64,000 bases of DNA, taken from NCBI GenBank assembly GCA_965198855.1, contig CBDAPZ010000001.1, positions 3,162,001-3,226,000 of the forward strand. The letters are read 5' to 3'. A program made the translations under genes and the position numbers. The notes below the pieces were generated by a model. It saw only the letters and a program-made list of their open reading frames with translations. It was not told the DNA's origin and made no database searches. Below, one piece after another: positions 1-11,319 of this stretch. The DNA is from BOG-908 sp965198855. Lineage in GTDB: Bacteria; Pseudomonadota; Alphaproteobacteria; Acetobacterales; Acetobacteraceae. How positions within the stretch are numbered: the first letter of the stretch is position 1; each line of letters starts with the position of its first letter.

Positions 1-155
1 TGCTCGCAGGTGCTCGATACGGCCAGATGATGATCGGCATGGGGCTCGACTCCGCCCGCGTCTATCTGGAAGCCGCCACTGCCGATGAGCGCACCCGCTG
101 GGCGCTGGACCTGCAGGCAGAACTGCAGGCATCCCAGGCAAGGAAGACGGCATGA
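1..155 (+). CDS. C-terminal end of an unidentified protein (partial)
   Basis: This is the 3' end of a gene that starts before the window. Reading codons from base 3 gives about 50 residues without a stop, ending in QASQARKTA and a TGA at 153-155. The tail is Ala/Glu/Arg-rich and looks helical. Its stop overlaps the ATG of the next gene (ATGA), which suggests translational coupling and a shared operon with the glycosyltransferase fusion downstream. Nothing in these residues identifies a family, so no function is assigned. Confidence 0.5.
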   Translation, partial: LAGARYGQMMIGMGLDSARVYLEAATADERTRWALDLQAELQASQARKTA

Positions 156-3100
156 TCCCCGGCGCCGAGATCTTCCCACGGCCGCGCGACGCTGATCCGC
201 TGGCCTTTTCCGGCGAGCGCCTCACCTCTGCCATGGGCGGCCAGGTAGAGATCGAGCACCTCCACCGCTATTTCGTCGCCCGCACCCTGGTGCGCGACAT
301 GGACGTGCTCGATGTAGCCTGCGGCGAAGGCTACGGCTCGGCCTTGCTGGCACAGGTGGCGCGCGAGGTGACGGGGCTCGATTTCGACGAAGCCACCACG
401 ATCCATGCCGGGCGTGCCTTTGGTGCCAAAACCCTGCGTTTCGCCCGCGGCGATGCCACCGCCTTGCCTTTCGCCGATGCGTCCTTCGACGCGGTCGTCT
501 CCTTCGAAACCATTGAGCATTTTACCGGGCACGAAGCCTTCCTGCGGGAAATCCGACGCGTGCTGCGGCCGGGCGGCCTGCTGGTAGCGAGCTCACCGGA
601 CCGGGATTTTTATTCCCACCCCGGTACCCAGCCCAACCCGTTTCATCTGCGCGAACTGACCCGCGCGGAATTCTGCGATCTGCTGCGGGCCCATTTCGCG
701 CATGTTTCGACAAACCTGCAGCGCCCGCTCACCGGCTCCGTGCTGATGCCCGACTCGGAAGGCGGCCTCGTCGTGCCCACCGTTTTTGAACGGCGCGGCG
801 ATGGCTACGTACGCGGCGCCCACGGTCTGCCGCATGCGATGTATGTGGTTTGCGTCGCCTCCGACTCGCCCATCGCCTTTCCACCCAGCGTCTATATCGA
901 CAGCGCGGATCTCGACGGACCTGCCGCCCGCCTGGCCGAAACGCGCGCCGCCATGATTGCAGCCCAGGCCGAGCACACATGCGCGCTGGCGCGGTCGGAA
1001 GACGTCGCAACAAATTTGCGTATGAACCTGGAGGGGGTGCGCGAGGAACGCGCGCACCTGGCAGCATCTCTGTCCCAGGCGCAGGAAGAGTGTGCCGCGC
1101 AGGCCCGAGCCTTGCTGCAGCTCAAAGCCGAGTTGGAAGGTGCCGCGGCCGAGGCGAGCGCGAGGGCGCTCAGGACCGAGCAGGCGCATGCAGGCGCCAT
1201 CACCCTTATGGCAGCGTCCCATGCCTCCGCCATTCTGACCGCCAAGGACGAAGCTGCCGCAGCTTCTGCCGCAGTCGCCGATCTTGGCGCGCAGCTCCTG
1301 CACGCTCGGCAGGAACACGACGTCGCGGAACGGGAGCGTGCCCGGCTCGAACAGGCGGCGCGCACGCTGTCCAACGAACTGGCCGCAGCGCGACAGTCAC
1401 ATGAGCACGCCGCGCGAGAGGCCGCCTCGGCAGAATTCCGCCTCGCCAGCGTGGAAGGCAGCGCCGTCTGGAAAGCCACCTGGCCACTGCGCCGTGTCGC
1501 CGGTCGGCTGCCGCGCGCCTCCAAAGCTGTTCGCCGCGCCGCCCAGCTTTCCTGGTGGAGTCTGACCGGCCAGTTACCCCAGCGCCTGCGCTGGCGCAGA
1601 GCCAGGCGCACCGCAATGCTCCTGCCACCCGTAGTACCGCCAGCCGTGTTGCAGGCCGGGGTCGACATCCCGGAAATTGTACTGCCGCATCATCCACATC
1701 CGGCCGTGTGCGTGATCGTGCCGAGCTACGGACAGGTCGATGTCACCGCACGCTGCCTCGCCGCGATCGCCGCCCACCCGCCCACGACACCGTTCGAGGT
1801 GATCGTGGCGGAGGATGCCTCCGGCGATCCGGCGGTGGCGCGGCTGCGCCAGGTGGCAAACCTGAACCTGGTCGAGAACGAGCGGAACCTGGGTTTCCTG
1901 CTGAACTGCAACGCGACGGCCGAGCGCAGCGACGCCGAATTCCTGATGTTCCTCAACAACGACACCCAGGTGCAGCCCGGCTGGCTCGACAGCCTCGTCG
2001 ATCTGCTGCGCCGGCGCCCGGATGCCGCGGCCGCAGGCGGAAAACTGATCTACCCCGATGGCAGGCTGCAGGAAGCCGGCGGCATCATCTGGGACGACGC
2101 GAGCGGCTGGAATTTCGGCCGCCTCGATGACCCTGAAAAGCCGGTCTATAACTACGTGCGCGAGGCCGACTACGTCTCCGGCGCCGCCCTCCTGGTCCGA
2201 CGCGATGATTTTTCAGCCCTTGGCGGGTTCGATCCCGCCTTCGCGCCCGCCTATTGCGAGGATTCCGATCTCGCCTTCCGCCTGCGCGCCGCCGGCCGCG
2301 CCGTGCTGTATCAGCCGCGCTCGGTGGCCGTGCATTTCGAGGGCATGAGCCACGGCACCGATCTTGCCGCCGGCCAGAAAGCCTACCAGGTCACCAACCA
2401 GGCCAGGCTGCGCGCGCGCTGGCAGCAGGTGCTCGCCGACGAACACTACCCGAACGCCAACCATTTGATGCGTGCGCGCGACCGTGCCCGACATCGTAAA
2501 ATCATCCTCGTCATCGATCATTACGTGCCGCAGCCCGATCGCGATGCCGGATCGCGCACCATGATGGCTTTCATGGCCGCCTTCCTGCAGGCCGGGCGCG
2601 TCATCAAATTCTGGACCGAGAATGGCGCCTACAGTGCCGGCTATACCGAGGCGCTGCAGGATATGGGCATCGAGGTGCTTTATGGGCCCCAGCCTGGCGG
2701 CTTCGCGGGCTGGATCGCCGAGAACGGCGCCGATATCGATGGCGTTCTGCTCAGCCGGCCGCATGTCTCCGGCAGCTTCATTGCTCCGCTGCGCCGGCAT
2801 ACGACGGCACGGCTCGCCTATTATGGCCACGACCTGCATGGCGCGCGCATGCGGCGCCAGGCTGCCGCCACCGGCGATCAGGCCTTGGCCAGGCAAGCCG
2901 ACGCCGCCGAGGGCACGGAACGCGAGATCTGGCGGCAGGTCGATGTGGTGCTCTATCCCTCCGACGAAGAGGTGCGCCGGGTGCAGGCGCTCGAGCCGCA
3001 TATCCGCGCGCAAGCCGTGATACCTTACGCGTTCCCGGCCTTTGGCGAACCGCGCGACCCGCCTCCCGGTGAAGCCATCCTGTTCGTTGCCGGTTTTGGC

Positions 3101-3589
3101 CATCCGCCGAACGAGGATGCGGCCTGCTGGTTCGTATCGGAGATCCTGCCGCTGGTTCTGGCCGCTAGGCCCGGCGTAAGATTCTGGATCGTCGGCTCCA
3201 ACCCCACTTTGCGCGTCCGGGCATTGGCCGACGAGGGCGTGACGGTGGCGGCAAATGTGAGCGACGCGGAACTGGCGGCGTTCTACAGCCGCGCCCGCGT
3301 GGCCGCCGTGCCATTGCGGTTCGGTGCCGGCGTGAAGCTGAAGGTGGTCGAGGCCCTCGCCCAAGGTTTGCCGCTGGTCACCACGCAGGTCGGCGCCCAA
3401 GGCTGCGAAGGGCTGGAGGACGTGATCACCCTGGCTGACGACCCGACATCTTTCGCCGCGGCAGTCATCGCCTTGCTGGACAACGATCAGGCCTGGAGCG
3501 CCCAGAACATTCGGCAAATCGACTATGCCAGGCAGCGTTTCTCCGAGGCCGCCCTCCGCCAATCGCTGCTGCAGGCCTCCGGGCTGTGA
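152..3589 (+). CDS. Methyltransferase / coiled-coil / GT2 / GT4 multidomain glycosyltransferase
   Basis: A 1145-residue cytoplasmic fusion. Residues about 30-240 are a class I SAM methyltransferase (DVACGEGYG at 54-62, FDAVVSFETIEH near 112-123). Residues about 255-430 are Ala/Glu/Arg-rich heptad-like coiled coil. Residues about 515-770 are a family 2 glycosyltransferase, with VIVPSYG, VAEDASGD and the DXD-type LNNDTQ near residue 600. Residues about 785-1145 are a GT-B (GT4-like) glycosyltransferase, with GAGVKLKVVEALAQG near 1057-1071. Such fusions usually build surface polysaccharide or glycan chains, with the methyltransferase modifying or capping them; that role is inference. The ATG overlaps the upstream stop. 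The domain calls are firm and the substrate is unknown. Confidence 0.88.
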   Translation: MIPGAEIFPRPRDADPLAFSGERLTSAMGGQVEIEHLHRYFVARTLVRDMDVLDVACGEGYGSALLAQVAREVTGLDFDEATTIHAGRAFGAKTLRFARGDATALPFADASFDAVVSFETIEHFTGHEAFLREIRRVLRPGGLLVASSPDRDFYSHPGTQPNPFHLRELTRAEFCDLLRAHFAHVSTNLQRPLTGSVLMPDSEGGLVVPTVFERRGDGYVRGAHGLPHAMYVVCVASDSPIAFPPSVYIDSADLDGPAARLAETRAAMIAAQAEHTCALARSEDVATNLRMNLEGVREERAHLAASLSQAQEECAAQARALLQLKAELEGAAAEASARALRTEQAHAGAITLMAASHASAILTAKDEAAAASAAVADLGAQLLHARQEHDVAERERARLEQAARTLSNELAAARQSHEHAAREAASAEFRLASVEGSAVWKATWPLRRVAGRLPRASKAVRRAAQLSWWSLTGQLPQRLRWRRARRTAMLLPPVVPPAVLQAGVDIPEIVLPHHPHPAVCVIVPSYGQVDVTARCLAAIAAHPPTTPFEVIVAEDASGDPAVARLRQVANLNLVENERNLGFLLNCNATAERSDAEFLMFLNNDTQVQPGWLDSLVDLLRRRPDAAAAGGKLIYPDGRLQEAGGIIWDDASGWNFGRLDDPEKPVYNYVREADYVSGAALLVRRDDFSALGGFDPAFAPAYCEDSDLAFRLRAAGRAVLYQPRSVAVHFEGMSHGTDLAAGQKAYQVTNQARLRARWQQVLADEHYPNANHLMRARDRARHRKIILVIDHYVPQPDRDAGSRTMMAFMAAFLQAGRVIKFWTENGAYSAGYTEALQDMGIEVLYGPQPGGFAGWIAENGADIDGVLLSRPHVSGSFIAPLRRHTTARLAYYGHDLHGARMRRQAAATGDQALARQADAAEGTEREIWRQVDVVLYPSDEEVRRVQALEPHIRAQAVIPYAFPAFGEPRDPPPGEAILFVAGFGHPPNEDAACWFVSEILPLVLAARPGVRFWIVGSNPTLRVRALADEGVTVAANVSDAELAAFYSRARVAAVPLRFGAGVKLKVVEALAQGLPLVTTQVGAQGCEGLEDVITLADDPTSFAAAVIALLDNDQAWSAQNIRQIDYARQRFSEAALRQSLLQASGL

Positions 3590-3682
3590 CGGAGCGCCAA
3601 TCAAAAAAGAACCGCTACCTACTTTCGTCTCAGTCGGCTAAACTTCAGGCCCATCCGCCAGAGAAGCGGCCCGGAGGAGATT

Positions 3683-4834
3683 GTGTCGCTGTCCCAGTCC
3701 ATCAGAACCGGATACTCGCAGTCGCTCGACCCTGCGGCCGCGGTGGCCGAACTGCATGCCGCGATCGCCCATGACGAAGCGGCTCTGGTGATGTTCTTCT
3801 GCTCCGCCTCCTACGACATGGCCGCCCTGGCATCTGCGTTCGACCGGCAGTTTGCCGACATCCCGGTGATCGGCTGCACCACCGCCGGCGAGATCACGCC
3901 GATGGGCTACATGGACGGGTCGCTGACCGGGTTCAGCCTATCCGCCTCCGATTGCCGCGTACGCACCATCTGTATCGAAGACATCACCGCCGACGCCCCC
4001 GATGCCGGCTTCTGCGCTGCCGAGCGCGCGCTGGCGAGCCTGGCCGAGTCCGGCGCCCCGCCCGATGCCGAGAACACGTTTGGGCTGCTGCTGATCGACG
4101 GCATGAGCGGGCATGAGGAAGTGATCGTCAGCACCATGCATTGGGCGATGGGTACGATCCCGCTGCTCGGCGGCTCCGCCGGTGACGACCTGCGGCTCAA
4201 GAACACTTTTATTTATCACGAGGGCAAGTTCCACCGGAATGCCGCCCTGCTGGCACTGGTGCAGACCACGCGCCCGTTCCGCGCCTTCCGCTCCCAGCAT
4301 TTTACCGGTGGCCCGACCAAGATGGTGGTCACACGAGCGGACCCGGTGCGGCGCATCGTGCACGAGATCAATGCAGAGCCGGCCGCCGCGGAATATGCCC
4401 GCATCGCCGGCCTCCCCTCAGGCCCGGTGACCCCCGAACAGATCGCCGAGACACCGCTGATGGTGAAGCTCGGCGGCGATTTCTATGTGCGCTCCATCCA
4501 GCAGGTGCTGCCCGATGGCAGCCTGGTGTTCTACTCCGCCATCGAGCAAGGGGTGGTGCTGACCCTGGCCGAGCGGCAGGATCTGCTCGGCCATCTCGGC
4601 GGGCTTTTCGCCTCCATCAGCGCCGATCTCGGACCGCCCGACTTGGTGATCGGCTTCGATTGCGTGCTGCGCGCGCGCGAGGCCGAGCGCCATCAGATAC
4701 GCCGCCAGGCCGGCAAGCTGATGGCGGATAACCATGTGATCGGGTTCAGCACCTATGGCGAGCAGTTCTCCGCCATGCACCTGAACCAGACTTTTACGGG
4801 TGTGGCACTGGGGCAGCCCCGCGCGGCGGCGTGA
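3683..4834 (+). CDS. FIST-domain sensor protein, NosP-like
   Basis: A 383-residue soluble protein with FIST N and FIST C domains. Recognisable stretches are VIGCTTAGEI in the N domain and GFSTYGEQF near the C-terminus. The start is a GTG preceded at good spacing by GGAGG (3673-3677). The stop overlaps the GTG of the next gene, a hybrid histidine kinase. FIST proteins next to such kinases include the haem-binding nitric-oxide sensor NosP with its partner NahK in Pseudomonas and relatives. By analogy this protein would sense a small ligand (NO is the leading guess) and control the kinase. Haem binding cannot be read from the sequence. The family is sure and the ligand is inferred. Confidence 0.85.
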   Translation: MSLSQSIRTGYSQSLDPAAAVAELHAAIAHDEAALVMFFCSASYDMAALASAFDRQFADIPVIGCTTAGEITPMGYMDGSLTGFSLSASDCRVRTICIEDITADAPDAGFCAAERALASLAESGAPPDAENTFGLLLIDGMSGHEEVIVSTMHWAMGTIPLLGGSAGDDLRLKNTFIYHEGKFHRNAALLALVQTTRPFRAFRSQHFTGGPTKMVVTRADPVRRIVHEINAEPAAAEYARIAGLPSGPVTPEQIAETPLMVKLGGDFYVRSIQQVLPDGSLVFYSAIEQGVVLTLAERQDLLGHLGGLFASISADLGPPDLVIGFDCVLRAREAERHQIRRQAGKLMADNHVIGFSTYGEQFSAMHLNQTFTGVALGQPRAAA

Positions 4835-6207
4835 CCCCGGCCAGGGCTGAAGCGAGCCGGATCGCCGCCCTCGAAAACGAGATACGCAAGCTCAAGACGA
4901 TCAATGCGGTGCTGATCGAGCGCGTGGAGCGCGAGATGGACCCGGCCGTCGATACCGCCTTTTCGCGCATGTATCAGGCGATCGCGCTCGAAAGCTCCGT
5001 CAGCAAGCGCACCGAAGTGCTCACCGCGCTGACCCGCCGCCTCGTCCACGAGATCAACGAGCGGCGCGACGTGGAGGCCGCTTTGCAGGAGGCGAAGGCG
5101 GCCGCCGAACGCGCCAATCTCAGCAAAACCAGCTTCCTTGCCGCCGCCAGCCACGACCTGAACCAGCCGCTGAACGCCGCCCGCCTCTTCCTCGGCAGCC
5201 TCGCCCAAGAACTGCCGCCTGGCCGCGGGCCGGACATCATCCAGCGCATCGACGCCGCTTTGGACACCATGGACCATTTGCTCACCGCATTGATGGACAT
5301 CTCCAAGCTCGACGCCGGCTTCCTGCAACCCGACATCGCCGATTTCGAGCTCTGCCCGCTGCTCGCCTCGCTTTACGGCGAATTCGAGCCGCAAGCCGCC
5401 GCCATCGGCGTGCGGCTGCGCATGGTGGCCACGCGCGCCGTGCTGCGCAGCGATCGCCATCTGCTCGAACGCGTGCTGCGCAACTTCATCGGCAACGCCA
5501 TACGCTACACGAAGACAGGCAAAATCCTGATCGGCTGCCGCAGGCGCGGCAAAACCCTGCGGCTCGATGTCATCGATACCGGCATCGGCATCCCCAAGGA
5601 TAAATGGCAGACGATCTTTCAGGAATTCCACCAGCTCGGCAACAATCCGCGCAGCAGCGAGAAAGGCGTGGGGCTGGGCCTCGCCATCGTCGAACGCGTG
5701 GCAAACCTGCTGCATGCACCACTGGAGATCGACTCCGAACTCGACCGCGGCTCGCGCTTCTCCATCACCCTGCCGCTCGGCGAGCCTACGGCCACCTCCG
5801 AGCCCGATCCCCCTTCCATGCCAGGCACGCCGCAATCCACAAATCTGGGCACCTGCCTGGTGGTTGTGATTGATAACGACCCCCTCATCCTCGAAGGGAT
5901 GCGCAGCCTGCTACATTCCTGGAACTGCCACGTCATCGGCGCCCATAATGCCGAAGCCGCCTTGCAGTTGGCGCCACGCGCACCGGATATCGTGATCGCT
6001 GATTACTACCTCGACGCCGGCGCCTACGGCACCGATGCCATTGCCGGCCTGCGCCGCCGCTTTGGGGTGAATATCCCCAGCCTGGTGATCAGCAGCGATA
6101 CCTCGCCACGGCTGCGCGCCGCTTTGCGCAAGGCGGGGCATGCGATGCTCGGCAAGCCGGTCGCGCCTTCGCGGTTGAGGGCGTTGATGAGCCATTTGCT
6201 CAGGTAA
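4831..6207 (+). CDS. Soluble hybrid histidine kinase with C-terminal receiver, NahK-like
   Basis: A 458-residue protein with no membrane segment. Residues 1-95 are coiled coil. The HisKA domain carries the H-box ASHDLNQPLNAAR with His108 as phospho-acceptor. The HATPase domain shows FIGNAIRYT, DTGIGIP and GVGLGLAI. A proline-rich linker leads to a receiver domain (about 343-458) with acidic VIDNDP and phospho-acceptor Asp391 in IADYYLD. The layout matches NahK/ErcS'-type kinases that partner FIST sensors, and the GTG start overlaps the FIST gene stop (GTGA). It probably relays the FIST signal to a phosphotransfer protein encoded elsewhere; no target is visible here. Confidence 0.9.
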   Translation: MTPARAEASRIAALENEIRKLKTINAVLIERVEREMDPAVDTAFSRMYQAIALESSVSKRTEVLTALTRRLVHEINERRDVEAALQEAKAAAERANLSKTSFLAAASHDLNQPLNAARLFLGSLAQELPPGRGPDIIQRIDAALDTMDHLLTALMDISKLDAGFLQPDIADFELCPLLASLYGEFEPQAAAIGVRLRMVATRAVLRSDRHLLERVLRNFIGNAIRYTKTGKILIGCRRRGKTLRLDVIDTGIGIPKDKWQTIFQEFHQLGNNPRSSEKGVGLGLAIVERVANLLHAPLEIDSELDRGSRFSITLPLGEPTATSEPDPPSMPGTPQSTNLGTCLVVVIDNDPLILEGMRSLLHSWNCHVIGAHNAEAALQLAPRAPDIVIADYYLDAGAYGTDAIAGLRRRFGVNIPSLVISSDTSPRLRAALRKAGHAMLGKPVAPSRLRALMSHLLR

Positions 6208-6220
6208 GAAAGCAGTTCTT

Positions 6221-6333
6221 TTTTGAAAAAAAGAAGCAAAAAGCTTTTGCGTCCTGGCGAGCGCTGCCGGAAAGGACCGCGACAGCGACATAAAAGTTTT
6301 TTGCTTCTTTTTTCAAAAAAGAAGATCTTCCTC
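6221..6333. repeat. Dispersed AT-rich palindromic element, full two-arm copy
   Basis: Two inverted arms, each containing a TTGCTTCTTTT / AAAAGAAG hairpin, flank a GC-rich core with CGCGACAGC. The left arm is inverted relative to the right arm. A second full copy lies at 28564-28680 and four single-arm copies at 15953, 21207, 31303 and 39417. All are at gene 3' ends. The base composition contrasts strongly with the GC-rich surroundings. Confidence 0.85.
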
Positions 6334-6374
6334 CCTGTCTCGATCCTTTCCAGGACCTCTGCTAGAAACCCCCC

Positions 6375-8576
<2,202 letters not shown>

Positions 8577-8627
8577 GGTGGGCTCCGCCCACACTTGTCG
8601 GCACAAACAAAACTTGGAGACGAACAG

Positions 8628-9380
8628 ATGAACACTTTCAAACGCGCGACCCTAGCCGCCGTCTTTACCGCCACCTTCGCCAGCGCTTACGCGGCCATGC
8701 CTGCCGCCATCCTCACCGCCACCCAATCCAGCGATCGCCCCGCCGCCGACGCCAAGCGCGATGCCGATCGCCACCCCGCCGAACTGATCGCGTTCGCCGG
8801 CCTCAAGCCCGGCGACAGCATCGTCGACTTCATGCCGGGCGCCGGCTACTTCACCCGGATCTTTGCCAACCTGGTCGGCCCGAAAGGGCACGTCTATGCC
8901 GTCGTCCCCAGCGAATATGCAGCGGTCAAACCCGAGGCGGCCACCGTGATAAAAACCCTCGCCGCCGAACCATCCTTTTCCAACGTCACGGCCGTGGTCA
9001 CACCAACTGCGCAGACCGGCGACGGCGAGACTTTAGATATGGCCTGGACCAGCCAGAACTATCACGACGTCTATGGTTTCTTCGGCGTGCAGGAAGCCGC
9101 CGCCCTCGACGCCGCAATCTTTCACGCGCTGAAACCCGGCGGTGTCTTCATCGTGATCGATCACGTGGCCCCTGCCGGCACCAGCGGCACAAGCCCGAAA
9201 ACACTGCACCGCATCGATCCCGAAACCGTAAAAGCCCAGGTGGAAGCAGCAGGCTTCAAGCTGGAAGAGCAAAGCGATCTGCTGAAGAATCCCGCCGACC
9301 CGCACACCGCGAAAGTCTTTGCCCCGGAAATCCGCGGCAAGACCGACCAATTCGTCTTCAAATTCCGCAAACCCGCCTGA
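8628..9380 (+). CDS. Exported class I methyltransferase-like protein (COG4798 type)
   Basis: A 250-residue protein beginning with a Sec-type signal peptide (MNTFKRATLAAVFTATFASA, then A-rich). A Rossmann methyltransferase fold follows, with GDSIVDFMPGAGYFTRIFA as the SAM-loop region and FHALKPGGVFIVIDHVA as strand 4. The ATG at 8628 is chosen because a GGAG lies just upstream and it gives a clean signal peptide; a TTG at 8595 would add an unlikely tail. Periplasmic proteins of this family are common in Proteobacteria and their substrate is unknown. A periplasmic location raises the question of how SAM would be supplied, so it may not be an active methyltransferase. Confidence 0.8.
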   Translation: MNTFKRATLAAVFTATFASAYAAMPAAILTATQSSDRPAADAKRDADRHPAELIAFAGLKPGDSIVDFMPGAGYFTRIFANLVGPKGHVYAVVPSEYAAVKPEAATVIKTLAAEPSFSNVTAVVTPTAQTGDGETLDMAWTSQNYHDVYGFFGVQEAAALDAAIFHALKPGGVFIVIDHVAPAGTSGTSPKTLHRIDPETVKAQVEAAGFKLEEQSDLLKNPADPHTAKVFAPEIRGKTDQFVFKFRKPA

Positions 9381-9392
9381 TCGATCCGTAGA

Positions 9393-10529
9393 ATGCCTGC
9401 TGCTGACATCGGCGAGCTTGGCATTTGGCTGCGTGAAGCAGCCTGGCCCATTTGGCTCACCCATGGCATCGACCGCGCGCGCGGCGGCTTCTTCGAAGCA
9501 CTCGATCTCCACGGCAAGACCTGCACCGCCACCTTCCGGCGGCTGCGGGTTGTCGCCCGTCAGACCTACGTGTTTTCCGAAGCGCATCGCCATGGTCTGC
9601 AAGGTGCCGACGAAGCCGTCCATCTCGGGCTCGCCTTTCTGGAGCGCCAGGCGATGCACCCCGAGGGTGGTTACGCCTGGCGTTTTGACCTGAACCACGC
9701 CGCCATCGACCACACACGCGACCTCTACGACCACGCCTTTGTTCTGTTGGCGCTCTCCAGCGCCGTGTCGGTGTTGTCCGCCGAAACTCTGCGCCCGAAG
9801 GCTCTCGCATTGCTGCACTGGATCGAGGCCTCGTTGCCGCATCCGCAGGGTGGGTATCTCGAAAGCCTGCCGCCTGCGCTGCCACGCCGGCAGAACCCGC
9901 ATATGCATCTGCTGGAATCCTTGCTCGCCGCGTATGAGGCGTTCGGAGATGACATCTTCATCGCGCGCGCCGGCAACCTCGTAGAGGTGTTTGCAACGCG
10001 GCTGTTCGACAGCACGTCCGGGTGTCTGCCTGAATTCTTCGATGATGGTCTGCTGCCGCATCGCGAAGCCGGCGTCTTTCTTGTAGAGCCCGGTCATCAT
10101 TGCGAATGGGTCTGGCTGCTGCATCGCTACCAATCGCTGACGGCGCCGAATGCGAAACTTCAGGATATCTCAGGACGAATGATGAGATTCGTCGATCTTT
10201 TCGGGGTAGCCTTGCAACATCGCGATCTTATCGACAGCGCCGGCAGCGACGGCACACCCATCGAGGCAAGCGCCCGTCTCTGGCCACAGACCGAGCGCCT
10301 CAAGGCGGAGTTCCTGCGCCCCGACCCGGATCCCGTAAAGCAGCTCGAGGCTGTGGCGGCACTTCAATCGTATTTGCGCCCGGATGGCTTGTGGCATGAA
10401 CGCCGCGACCGTGGCGGTGACTTTCTGGATCTTCCGGCACCGGCAAGCAGCCTTTACCATCTAACTGCAGCGATCCTGGTGACCGAAAAAGCAAGCGAGA
10501 TGGTGGGAAAAGCCACCAGCGAAGCATAG
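9393..10529 (+). CDS. AGE family epimerase/isomerase
   Basis: A 378-residue (alpha/alpha)6-barrel protein of the N-acylglucosamine 2-epimerase / mannose isomerase family. Supporting segments are RGGFFEALDLHG, RLRVVARQTYVFSEAH, HTRDLYDHAFVLLAL and EPGHHCEWVWLLHRYQ. These contain the conserved His and Arg residues that line the sugar site. It could be an aldose-ketose isomerase (mannose/fructose or mannose 6-phosphate) or a 2-epimerase; the sequence does not decide between them. It begins 12 bases after the exported methyltransferase-like gene, so the two may be co-transcribed. Confidence 0.85.
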   Translation: MPAADIGELGIWLREAAWPIWLTHGIDRARGGFFEALDLHGKTCTATFRRLRVVARQTYVFSEAHRHGLQGADEAVHLGLAFLERQAMHPEGGYAWRFDLNHAAIDHTRDLYDHAFVLLALSSAVSVLSAETLRPKALALLHWIEASLPHPQGGYLESLPPALPRRQNPHMHLLESLLAAYEAFGDDIFIARAGNLVEVFATRLFDSTSGCLPEFFDDGLLPHREAGVFLVEPGHHCEWVWLLHRYQSLTAPNAKLQDISGRMMRFVDLFGVALQHRDLIDSAGSDGTPIEASARLWPQTERLKAEFLRPDPDPVKQLEAVAALQSYLRPDGLWHERRDRGGDFLDLPAPASSLYHLTAAILVTEKASEMVGKATSEA

Positions 10530-10538
10530 AGTCCGGTG

Positions 10539-11219
10539 CTATCCGCCGGCAGGTTTTGCGGGGAGCGCCACCGAAAAGGTCTCGCGCGGCTTGCCGGGGA
10601 AATCCTTCAGCGCCGCGTCGATCATCGCGCTGACGGAGGCATCGTTCTCATCCTGCCCGATGGGTGCGTGGGCACTCGCGAAGAACACCCGCTCGTCTGG
10701 CGATTTCGGCTTGGTGAGATCGAAGATGGCGATGCGCAAGGAGGTATCGTGCGAATCGGTGTCGGATTTGCCGCCGCCGCCGCCGCCATGATGATGCCCG
10801 CCGCCGCCGCCAAAACCACCGCCACCGCCACCGCCGCCACCGAACCCGCCATGGCCCGATCCGTGGCCGGTGCCGCTGTCATCGCTGCTCGCGCTGGCAT
10901 CGTCGGAAGCGCGGTGCTTATGCGGCCATTCACGCTCGAGCATGACGGCATAGCGGGCCTTCTTGGGGTCGGTGACACCGGCCATACCGTGGGTTTTCAG
11001 TTGCTCGGCGACGGAGGCTGCGTATCCCTGGTATGAAGGGTCGCCCCCCTCGTCCTCGTTCAGCAGCACCAGGAAAGGCGCACCCTTCACCTCGGGCGAC
11101 AGGCTGGTGCGCCGGGTGACGTCGATGCTGTTGTTCCCACCGCAGCCGCTGACGCCCAATGCAAGGCAGACCGCCAATTGCCAGCGCGAACGCCGCAAAA
11201 TGTCGATGGTGTGAGGCAA
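10539..11219 (-). CDS. Glycine-rich lipoprotein of unknown function
   Basis: A 226-residue protein with an N-terminal hydrophobic stretch ending in a lipobox (LGVSGC), so probably a membrane-anchored lipoprotein. A middle segment is almost pure Gly with a His patch (GGGGGHHHGGGG), followed by SLRIAIFDLTKPKSPDERVF. The start is a TTG at 11219, chosen because GGAG lies eight bases upstream. Low-complexity Gly/His tracts in an envelope protein can bind metal, but that is speculation. It overlaps nothing and is convergent with the epimerase gene. No family was recognised with confidence. Confidence 0.65.
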   Translation of the reverse strand: MPHTIDILRRSRWQLAVCLALGVSGCGGNNSIDVTRRTSLSPEVKGAPFLVLLNEDEGGDPSYQGYAASVAEQLKTHGMAGVTDPKKARYAVMLEREWPHKHRASDDASASSDDSGTGHGSGHGGFGGGGGGGGGFGGGGGHHHGGGGGGKSDTDSHDTSLRIAIFDLTKPKSPDERVFFASAHAPIGQDENDASVSAMIDAALKDFPGKPRETFSVALPAKPAGG

Positions 11220-11319
11220 GGATACATCTCCGGGCGCTGCGATCGGCAACCGGGTTCTATACCGCGATCGCTTGCGCCGCCCGTGCCGGCGGGTGTCGGA
11301 GTTCGGCTAACCGTAACAC

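Noticed and set aside
2213..3604. A 463-codon minus-strand frame
   Set aside because: Antisense to the GT4 part of the glycosyltransferase fusion; shadow frame.
8578..8592. Short hairpin GTGGGC-TCC-GCCCAC after parC
   Set aside because: No T-run follows and the stem is only six pairs; not strong enough to call a terminator.
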